Origin: Silanimonas sp021297925
Lineage (GTDB): Bacteria; Pseudomonadota; Gammaproteobacteria; Xanthomonadales; Xanthomonadaceae
Assembly: GCA_027532825.1 (NCBI GenBank)
Contig: JAPZTL010000013.1
Location: 1-64,000, forward strand
DNA: 64,000 bases
Direction of reading: 5' to 3'
Shown: one piece after another, positions 8,176 to 15,054 of the stretch
Layout: the number at the start of each line of letters is the position of its first letter
Numbering within the stretch: the stretch's first letter is position 1
The notes under the pieces: generated by a model
Told to the model about the DNA's origin: nothing
Databases searched by the model: none
What the model saw: only the letters and a program-made list of their open reading frames with translations
Translations under genes and position numbers: made by a program

Positions 8176-8547
8176 TCAGCCGAGCTGAAGCGTCGCCCGG
8201 TCGCCCGAGGCCGGGCGGAACACCGCCACGCGCACGAGCAGCGGCAGGGCGGGCTCCAGCTCGCGGGCGATGTGGGCGCAGAGGTTCTCGAGCGTGGCCG
8301 GGCCGATGCCCTCGACCTCGTCGAGGAAACGGTGGTCGAGCCGCTCGCGCATGGCGGCCAGCTCGCGGCGCACGACGCCGAGGTCGACGAGCATGCCGGT
8401 GGCCGGGTCGGGTTCACCGCGCAGCGTCACCTCGGCGTGGTAGGTGTGGCCGTGGATGCGCTTGCTCGATTCGACCTCGCCTTCGACGTAGCGGCGCAGG
8501 GTGTGCGCAGCTTCGAAGTAGAAGGACTGGCTGAGTTCGACGGGCAT
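8176..8547 (-). CDS. 6-pyruvoyl-tetrahydropterin synthase / QueD-like protein lacking the catalytic Cys
   Basis: 123 aa of the PTPS/QueD fold. Zinc ligands are visible as FEAAH (His 15) and HGHTYHAEV, and the general catalytic His in LDHRFLD is kept. The residues before HGH read ESSKRIHGH, where E. coli QueD has KCGRLHGH, so the nucleophilic Cys is replaced by Ser. Known QueD makes 6-carboxytetrahydropterin for queuosine; without the Cys this protein may catalyse a different pterin reaction. The start at 8547 fits the conserved N-terminus. Confidence 0.8.
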   Translation of the reverse strand: MPVELSQSFYFEAAHTLRRYVEGEVESSKRIHGHTYHAEVTLRGEPDPATGMLVDLGVVRRELAAMRERLDHRFLDEVEGIGPATLENLCAHIARELEPALPLLVRVAVFRPASGDRATLQLG

Positions 8548-8599
8548 GGGCGGGGCGGGCGGGACCGGGCGCCATTCTGCCACGGGCACCCGCCGGGGC

Positions 8600-9475
8600 T
8601 CAGGCGGCGCCGAGGAAATCCGCCACCCGGGCGGCCGTGGCCTCGGGCTCGGCCAGCATGAAGCAATGCGAGCCGGCGATCGCGTCGACCCGGACATGGG
8701 CGTGCCGGCGCGCCAGTCGACGTGCGGACGGGGCCACGAAGGGCAGGGTGCGGTCGCCGTGCACGAGCAGCGTGGGCGTCGCGAGCCGGTCCAGGCGCGA
8801 CCACAGGCCTCGGGGGCCGGAGCCGAAGATCGCCGCCTCGATGCGGGGCGGGCACTTCAGGGCCACGCCCTCGCCGTCGTCGCGAAGGCCATGGTCGACG
8901 TAGGCGCGAAGGGCCTCGTCGCGCCAGTCCGCGAACACGCCGCGCCCGCGCAGGCGATCGAAGGCCTCGTCGCGGGAGGCCCAGCGGGTCCGGCGGCGTC
9001 GCGTCGCCCGCACGAGCGGGAGTACGCCCTCCCATCCGAGGCGTTCGATCACGGCAATGACCCCCGCCACCGCCGGGGTGTAGATCACCGGGTCGAGCAG
9101 CACGATCCGACGGAACAGGCCGGGGTCCGCGCTGGCCATCAGGGCGGTCAGCACGCCGCCGAAGCTGTGGCCCAGCCCGACGATGGGCACGGAGGGCTGC
9201 GGGAGGTGCGCGCGGAAGGCGCGCGCCGCCATCGCCGCATTCGCGTTCCAGCCGAGGAAGTGCCCGCCGGCCTCGCTGTCGCCATGGCCCTGCGCGTCGC
9301 ACAGCCAGAGGTCGAAGCGCTCCGCCAGCGGCGCGAGCATCGGCGCGTAGGTGCGCGCGCATAGGCCGTTGCCGTGCAGCACGTGCAGCAGGGGCAGTCC
9401 GCGCGGGGGCGTCCGCCAGCCCCGGAGCACGAGGCCATGCATCGGGTCGCGGTGCGACCAGGGTTCGAGCACCAT
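8600..9475 (-). CDS. Alpha/beta-fold hydrolase
   Basis: 291 aa. Oxyanion region HVLHGNGLCARTY, nucleophile elbow GLGHSFGG (Ser near 104), a likely acid in HGDRTLPF, and the final His in AGSHCFMLAEP give a complete catalytic triad. The substrate is unknown. Its start lies 47 bp from the divergent ohrR start, with a palindromic OhrR-type operator between them, so it is probably part of the organic-peroxide response. Confidence 0.88.
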   Translation of the reverse strand: MVLEPWSHRDPMHGLVLRGWRTPPRGLPLLHVLHGNGLCARTYAPMLAPLAERFDLWLCDAQGHGDSEAGGHFLGWNANAAMAARAFRAHLPQPSVPIVGLGHSFGGVLTALMASADPGLFRRIVLLDPVIYTPAVAGVIAVIERLGWEGVLPLVRATRRRRTRWASRDEAFDRLRGRGVFADWRDEALRAYVDHGLRDDGEGVALKCPPRIEAAIFGSGPRGLWSRLDRLATPTLLVHGDRTLPFVAPSARRLARRHAHVRVDAIAGSHCFMLAEPEATAARVADFLGAA

Positions 9476-9488
9476 GGGTGAATTGCTT

Positions 9489-9501
9489 GCAATTGAATTG
9501 C
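9489..9501. promoter_or_regulatory. Probable OhrR operator
   Basis: Perfect palindrome GCAATT-G-AATTGC flanked by further TTGC/GCAA half-sites (9483-9507). It sits between the divergent hydrolase and ohrR. Known OhrR boxes are AT-rich palindromes of the TACAATT/AATTGTA type, which this closely resembles. Binding there would repress both directions. Confidence 0.65.
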
Positions 9502-9521
9502 GCGCAATCTAACATGCCGCC

Positions 9522-9989
9522 ATGCCTCCCCGCCAGCCCGCCCACGACGACCTGCTCCGGCTGGACCACCAGCTCTGCTTCTCGCTTTACGCGGCGTCGC
9601 GGGCGATGACCCGGGCCTATGCGCCGCACCTCGATGCGCTCGGCCTGACCTACCCGCAGTACCTGGTGATGCTCGTGCTCTGGGAGCAGGACGGTCCCAC
9701 GGTCAGCGCGCTCGGCAGCCGCTTGTTCCTCGACTCCGGGACGCTGACGCCCTTGCTCAAGCGCCTCGAAGGGCAGGGTCTCGTCGAGCGCCGCCGCGGT
9801 GCCGAGGACGAGCGCACGGTGACCGTCCACCTCACCCGCGACGGACGGGCGCTCAAGCGCCGTGCCGCCGCCGTGCCCAAGGCGATGCTCTGCACGCTCG
9901 GCTGCGACCTCGACGGTCTCGCCGGGCTCCTCGCCCAGCTCAAGCGCCTGCGCGCCACCCTTGCCCCCACCCTGGAGACCTCGCGATGA
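9522..9989 (+). CDS. ohrR: MarR-family organic hydroperoxide regulator
   Basis: 155-aa winged-helix repressor. The N-terminus LDHQLCFSLYAASRAMTR carries the single reactive Cys (residue 19) of OhrR proteins, which oxidises on contact with organic peroxides and releases DNA. A wHTH follows at ~45-110 (LGSRLFLDSGTLTPLLKRLEGQGLVERRRGAEDERTV). Two extra Cys (CTLGCDL) lie near 126-130, as in 2-Cys OhrR, where a second Cys resolves the sulfenate. It overlaps ohr by ATGA. Confidence 0.95.
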   Translation: MPPRQPAHDDLLRLDHQLCFSLYAASRAMTRAYAPHLDALGLTYPQYLVMLVLWEQDGPTVSALGSRLFLDSGTLTPLLKRLEGQGLVERRRGAEDERTVTVHLTRDGRALKRRAAAVPKAMLCTLGCDLDGLAGLLAQLKRLRATLAPTLETSR

Positions 9990-10411
9990 CCCTGCAGCAC
10001 GCCCTCTACACCGCCGAAGCCACGTCGACCGGCGGCCGCGATGGCAAGACCGTCGCCAGCGACGGCCGATTCGAGCTGGCCCTGAGCACGCCGAAGGAGC
10101 TCGGCGGCGCCGGCGGTCCCGGCACCAACCCGGAGCAGCTGTTCGCCGCCGGGTACTCGGCCTGCTTCATCGGCGCCATGAAGTTCGTCGCCCAGCGCGA
10201 CGGCTTCAAGATCCCGGCCGATGCGCGCATCACCGGCAAGGTCGGCATCGGCCCGATCCCCAACGGCTTCGGCATCCGCGTGGAGCTCGTGGTCTCGCTG
10301 CCCGGCGTCGATCGCGAGACCGCCCACACGATCGTGGAGCGCGCGCACGTCGTGTGCCCGTACTCGAACGCGACGCGCGGCAACGTCGAGGTCACGTTCA
10401 CGCTCGCCTGA
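9986..10411 (+). CDS. ohr: Organic hydroperoxide reductase
   Basis: 141-aa Ohr of the OsmC superfamily. The two catalytic cysteines are in AAGYSACFIGAM (Cys ~60) and HVVCPYSNATRGN (Cys ~124). It reduces fatty-acid and alkyl hydroperoxides using lipoylated partners or dithiols. It is translationally coupled to ohrR through an ATGA overlap, so its synthesis should rise when OhrR is oxidised. Confidence 0.96.
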   Translation: MTLQHALYTAEATSTGGRDGKTVASDGRFELALSTPKELGGAGGPGTNPEQLFAAGYSACFIGAMKFVAQRDGFKIPADARITGKVGIGPIPNGFGIRVELVVSLPGVDRETAHTIVERAHVVCPYSNATRGNVEVTFTLA

Positions 10412-10456
10412 GGCCCGGCGGCCCTCCTCGTTGCCGGGAGGGAATCCGCCGCGACG

Positions 10457-11146
10457 CTAGATGCAGGACTTCTGCGCGTCGACGCGCTCCATGATCTCGC
10501 GCAACTCGCTCGCCACGCGGTTGCGGTCGAAGTTCATGGCACTCTCCTCGCGGATCCGGCGCGCGATGCGCGCGCCGTGCCAGAGCCCCAGGGTCAGGCA
10601 CCCGGTCTTCACCGTGTCGAGGCGTGCCCAGAGGGCGCCTGCCGAAGGCAGATTCTCCACATCGTCGTGCAGCTGCTTGACCTGCGCGGCCAGCGAACCG
10701 AGGTAGAGCCCGAGGCGTTCGTTGGCGATGCGCAGACGCTTCAGCGTCGACTCCGGCGCCTCGGCATTGTTGTTCCAGGCGTTGGTGATGGTGCGGCTGA
10801 TGCTCTTCTCGGTGGCTTCCGCGTCGAAGGGCTTGACGATGTAGTGGTCGATGCCCAGCGTCATGGCCTGCTTGACGGTGCCGAGGTCGGCGGATGACGT
10901 GACGAGCACGAAGGGCAGGTCGCCGAGCCCGCCCTTGTTGCGCACCTTGCGCAGCAACTCGATACCCGTGAGGCGCGGCATGTGCAGGTCGCTCAGGATG
11001 GCCCCGGGTGTCATGCCGCGGTCGATGAGGTCCCAGGCCTGCATGCCGTCGTCCGCTTCGACGAGCTCGAGGCCATCGAAGCGCGACATGAGATCGACGA
11101 GGGCCATGCGGGAAACGGTGTCGTCGTCAACCAGCAGGATCTTCAT
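10457..11146 (-). CDS. Response regulator with helical C-terminal output region
   Basis: 229 aa. The receiver at 1-125 has DDD at 7-9, phosphoacceptor Asp in AILSDLHMP (~52), Thr/Ser in LVTSSAD and Lys in IVKPF. The remaining ~100 residues are predicted mainly helical with no recognised DNA-binding or enzymatic domain. AAGGA precedes the ATG. It overlaps the upstream hybrid kinase by 20 bp, so it is its likely phosphorelay target; the kinase carries its own HPt to deliver the phosphate. Confidence 0.88.
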   Translation of the reverse strand: MKILLVDDDTVSRMALVDLMSRFDGLELVEADDGMQAWDLIDRGMTPGAILSDLHMPRLTGIELLRKVRNKGGLGDLPFVLVTSSADLGTVKQAMTLGIDHYIVKPFDAEATEKSISRTITNAWNNNAEAPESTLKRLRIANERLGLYLGSLAAQVKQLHDDVENLPSAGALWARLDTVKTGCLTLGLWHGARIARRIREESAMNFDRNRVASELREIMERVDAQKSCI

Positions 11147-14100
11147 TGGGCGTCCTTCCGATCATTTCTTCGAGCAGATCGAGCAGTTCGGATGTGCGTT
11201 CATCGACCATCGACCAGTCCTCGCGATCGGCGGCCTTCTCGAGATCGCCCGCGAGGCGGTGCAGCGCGCCGTCCGGTTCGAGGAACCCGGCGCTACCCTT
11301 GATCCCGTGGAACTGTTGTGCAAGCGAGGTCGCGTCGCGCTCGGCCAGCGCCTTGTTGAGCGCCTCGGTGCGGGCGGGCAGGTCGCGCCGGAACGCCTCG
11401 AACATGCGCGAGCGGAGGTCGGGCTTGGGGCCCGCCGACTTGGCGCGAGTGGTCTGCTGGGGCGTGGCTTCCGCCATGCGGGACGTCGACCGCGAGACCG
11501 CCGGCGGCGGCGCGACGACCGTGGGGGCGGGGTCCGCGACGCCGAACAGGGCATCCAAGCCCGCGGCATCGTCATCGCCCTGCGGGACCAGCAGGGCGCC
11601 GGCGGCCAGCAGTCGCTCGATGACGCCGGCCAGCTTCTCGTGCAGTTCCAGCTCGTTGATGGGCTTGGAAAGGAAGTCGTCCATGCCGCTTTCGAGGTAC
11701 TGGCGGCGGTCTTCCGAGGTGGCGTTGGCGGTAAGGGCGATGATCGGGATGTCGGTTTGTCGGACGATGGTATCGGGCGCGATGCCGCCCTGCCGGATCA
11801 TCCGAGTGGCCGTCGCACCGTCCATCTCGGGCATGCGGCCATCCATCAGGATCAGGTCGTAATGCTTGCGCGAGAGGGCTTCGACGGCGAGTCGCCCGTT
11901 CTCGACGATGTCGACATGGTGCCCGCGGTCTTCGAGGAGGGTGCGGATGATGATTTGGTTGGTCGGGTAGTCCTCGGCGCAGAGGATGTTGAGCCGATGG
12001 GTGTGCGGTCGGCTTTCGCTGCCCTCGTTCGCCTCGGGGGGCTCGCCGGGCTCGAAGGGCAGCTCGAACCAGAAGCGCGTTCCGAGGCCCTGCTTGCTGT
12101 CGGCGCGCAGCTCGCCGCCCATGAGCTCGACCAGGTTGCGCGAGATCGCCAGCCCGAGGCCCGTGCCTCCATAGCGTCGCGTGGTCGAGGCATCGGCCTG
12201 GGTGAAGGCGTCGAAGAGGCGCTCGAGCGCATCGGGCGAGATGCCGATGCCGGTGTCCTGCACGCTGAATTCGACCCACACGCCGCCTTCCTCGCGACGA
12301 CGGTGCTTGACCGAGACGGCAATGCTGCCCACTTCCGTGAACTTCACCGCATTGCCCACCAGGTTCACCATCACTTGGCGCAGGCGCGTCGGGTCGCCCT
12401 TGAGCCAGGGCGGGAGTCCGGGCTCGACGCGGAACTTGAGCATCACGCTCTTGCCGGCGGCGCGGTCGGCGAGCAGTTCGTAGACATCGTCCACCACGCC
12501 GCTGATGGCGAAGTCGACGTTCTCGATGGTCATCTTGCGGGCTTCGATCTTGGAGAAGTCGAGCACGTCGTTGATGATCTTGAGCAGCGACTTGGCGTTC
12601 TCCTGGGCGAGCGTGATCTGCTCGCGCGCAGATTGCGGCAGGTGGCGGTCGCGCAGGGCGAAGCCCTGCATGCCGATGACGCCGGCCATGGGCGTGCGGA
12701 TCTCGTGGCTCATCATGGCCAGGAACTCGCCCTTGGTGCGGTTGGCCTGCTCGGCCTGCTCGCGGGCCGCTTCCGCCAGGCTCTTCGACTGCAAGGCGCC
12801 CACCAGCGCTTCTTCCGCACGCTGCTCGAGCGCGCGGCGCTCGGTCAGGTCCTGCACGACGATGACGTGGGCGTCGGCCTGGCCCTCCACGGTCACGTCG
12901 GTGCTTGAAACGGAAAGCCAGAGCGAACGGCCGTCGGATGTGTCGAAGGCGCATTCGCCGGAGGCGAGCAGGCGGGGGTCGATCGACTCCCCCTTCAGTT
13001 CGCCCTCCTTCGCGCCGAGGATGCGGTCCATCTCGTGATTCGCCATCACCACCCGGCCGGCGGCACCGATCATCAGGCCCACTGGCGCCGACTGGAAGAC
13101 CGCGTTCTGCTGGCTGAACAGCTCCGCGATCGATCGCGTGCGCTCCTCGACCAGACGCTCGAGCCTGCCGAGATGCTCGCGACGCGAGAGTGCGTGCTGG
13201 ATGTGGCTCGCCACGAAGCCCAGCACCGATTGGTCGCGCTCGGTGTACACCACGCCCGGGACGTAAGCCTGGACCACCATGGCACCCACCACGCCGCCGT
13301 CGGCGAACATCGGCACGCCCAGCCAGTTGTGGCAGTCACTGCCAATGCCCTTGAGCGTGCCGCGCACCTGCGTGGCGATCTCCTCGATGCTGCCGCGCAG
13401 CGGCCGGCCCCCCATCAGGAGGTGCCAGGTGAGCCCGTCCTTGAGGTTGTCCAGCGGCACATCGCCGAAGATGGCATCGTCTTCGGAATCGACGTAGTAG
13501 TCGAAGCGAATCGTGCCTTCGGCGCGGTTCAGCGAGACGATGTAGAAGTTCCTCGCGTACATGAGGCGCTCGATCACCTCGTGCATGCCCTTGTACATCG
13601 ACTCGTCGTCGGTGGCGTGGTCCGCCACCGAGGTGATGTCGAAGAGCGCCTTCTGCAGCTTTTCCTTCTCGGCGATCTCGACCAGCTGCTCTTCCAGGCG
13701 GAGGGCCTGGCGGTTCCACTGCAGGGCGAAAGCGGTAGCGAACAGGCCGGTCAAGACCACTGAGCCGACATACGCCGTATGCGCCAGCGAGTTGGCCTCG
13801 CTCTCGGTCACCAGCACGATGCCCGTCACGGTGACCGCCAGCACACCCCAGGCGTAGCGCGGCTGCATCAGCAGGAAATTCGCCGCCACCAGCGGATAGG
13901 CGACGTAGAGGCCATGCTGGCCGAGGTGGCCCGCCGCCCAGATGGCGAAGAGGGTGTCGATGGTAGCCATCGCCACCGTGGTGGGCAGGGTGCGCCGCTT
14001 GATGAGCACGTCGAGGAAGAACATGACGCCCAGCGCCGAGACTGCGAGTTCGATGACGCCGATCATCACGTCGCCGGTCGCGAGGCGATAGACCGCGAAG

Positions 14101-14207
14101 GGCAGGACGACCAACGAGGCCACCAGCGGTAGCAACATGACGATGCCCAAGCGGGGGTCGGCCATGGCCGACGCCCAGAGCGTCTTGAACCGTGACAGGG
14201 AGAGCAT
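11127..14207 (-). CDS. Hybrid sensor histidine kinase (7TM-like–GAF–PAS–HisKA–HATPase–REC–HPt)
   Basis: 1026 aa. Residues 15-165 hold six or seven hydrophobic segments. Approximate later domains are a GAF at 190-345, PAS at 365-455, HisKA with EFLAMMSHEIRTPM (His 501), HATPase_c ending GGTGLGLAISRNLVELMGG, receiver (ILCAEDYPTNQ, LILMDGRMPEMDG), and HPt with FHGIKGSAGFL. Of two ATGs six bases apart, GGAGG at 14214-14218 touches the first and sits six bases before the second, so 14207 is chosen. The His-Asp-His series, followed by an overlapping response-regulator gene, makes a complete four-step phosphorelay. Confidence 0.92.
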   Translation of the reverse strand: MLSLSRFKTLWASAMADPRLGIVMLLPLVASLVVLPFAVYRLATGDVMIGVIELAVSALGVMFFLDVLIKRRTLPTTVAMATIDTLFAIWAAGHLGQHGLYVAYPLVAANFLLMQPRYAWGVLAVTVTGIVLVTESEANSLAHTAYVGSVVLTGLFATAFALQWNRQALRLEEQLVEIAEKEKLQKALFDITSVADHATDDESMYKGMHEVIERLMYARNFYIVSLNRAEGTIRFDYYVDSEDDAIFGDVPLDNLKDGLTWHLLMGGRPLRGSIEEIATQVRGTLKGIGSDCHNWLGVPMFADGGVVGAMVVQAYVPGVVYTERDQSVLGFVASHIQHALSRREHLGRLERLVEERTRSIAELFSQQNAVFQSAPVGLMIGAAGRVVMANHEMDRILGAKEGELKGESIDPRLLASGECAFDTSDGRSLWLSVSSTDVTVEGQADAHVIVVQDLTERRALEQRAEEALVGALQSKSLAEAAREQAEQANRTKGEFLAMMSHEIRTPMAGVIGMQGFALRDRHLPQSAREQITLAQENAKSLLKIINDVLDFSKIEARKMTIENVDFAISGVVDDVYELLADRAAGKSVMLKFRVEPGLPPWLKGDPTRLRQVMVNLVGNAVKFTEVGSIAVSVKHRRREEGGVWVEFSVQDTGIGISPDALERLFDAFTQADASTTRRYGGTGLGLAISRNLVELMGGELRADSKQGLGTRFWFELPFEPGEPPEANEGSESRPHTHRLNILCAEDYPTNQIIIRTLLEDRGHHVDIVENGRLAVEALSRKHYDLILMDGRMPEMDGATATRMIRQGGIAPDTIVRQTDIPIIALTANATSEDRRQYLESGMDDFLSKPINELELHEKLAGVIERLLAAGALLVPQGDDDAAGLDALFGVADPAPTVVAPPPAVSRSTSRMAEATPQQTTRAKSAGPKPDLRSRMFEAFRRDLPARTEALNKALAERDATSLAQQFHGIKGSAGFLEPDGALHRLAGDLEKAADREDWSMVDERTSELLDLLEEMIGRTPNEDPAG

Positions 14208-14431
14208 GGCCATCCTCCGTTACCCGACATTGCCCCGAGCGCCCGCCCATGGCGTGGGCCTCGGCGGGACCAAGCTCTCCCGACCACCTTCCCCGTGACC
14301 GTGACAGTCGTCGAAGAACGGCGTGCCGAGGGGGCGCCGTGACAAGCTTCGAAAATCGGTCCGAGGCTCCTGGCCGCGTACTGCGGCCGCCGAAGGGCTC
14401 CAGGCCGATCAAGCCCCGCCAGGCCGGTGGC

Positions 14432-14983
14432 TCACCACACCAGGTCATCGGGGACGACGAACTGCGCGTAGTAGGCGTCGTCCTCGGCGTTGCCGGTGCT
14501 GGCGGGCGCTTCGGCCTCGCGGTGGTCGAGCACGATCCAATCCGGGACACGCTGCCGTACCTGGTCGGCGGCGATCCGCGGCAGCAGCACGAAGCCCTCG
14601 TCGAACCGCGCGACCACGAGCTGGCCGTTGGCCAGCTGTTTCTTCTGCGCCTCGACCACCGGCAGGCTGCGGATCGCGCCATCCACCGTGAAGCGGTACT
14701 CGATGTCGCCGCCGTGCGGCACGCGTTTGTCGCCGATGATCTGCCGAGCCTGCGCGCGAAGCGCCTTGGCCTGGGCCTCGGCCTTCTGCGCCGCGGCCAG
14801 GGCGCGATCGCGCTCGACCTTTTCCTCGCGGGCCCGCTCGGCCTCGCGCTGGATCTCTGCCGCCAGCGACGGGGCTTCGCCGCGACGGGCCTTCTCCTGC
14901 TCGCGCGCCGCCTCGGCGGCCTTCGACTTCTTGGCCAGCCCGGCCTTGAGCAGCTGTTCCTGGAGGGCATTGAGCTTGGCCAT
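14432..14983 (-). CDS. DUF2058 (YaiL-like) nucleoprotein
   Basis: 183 aa. It has an N-terminal KL(N)ALQEQLLKAGLAKKSKA signature, a highly charged coiled-coil-like region at 20-90, and a globular C-terminus (IEYRFTVDGAIRSLPV, then QLVVARFDEGFVLLPRIAADQV) as in the YaiL family. Its molecular role is poorly known and a nucleic-acid association has been proposed for relatives. About 220 bp without a gene separate it from the hybrid kinase start. Confidence 0.88.
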   Translation of the reverse strand: MAKLNALQEQLLKAGLAKKSKAAEAAREQEKARRGEAPSLAAEIQREAERAREEKVERDRALAAAQKAEAQAKALRAQARQIIGDKRVPHGGDIEYRFTVDGAIRSLPVVEAQKKQLANGQLVVARFDEGFVLLPRIAADQVRQRVPDWIVLDHREAEAPASTGNAEDDAYYAQFVVPDDLVW

Positions 14984-15054
14984 GGCGGCAGGGGTCGTGG
15001 CGGTGCGCCATGATAAACGGGAGGGCGCGGGCCTCGACCGCGCGGAGGATTGCG

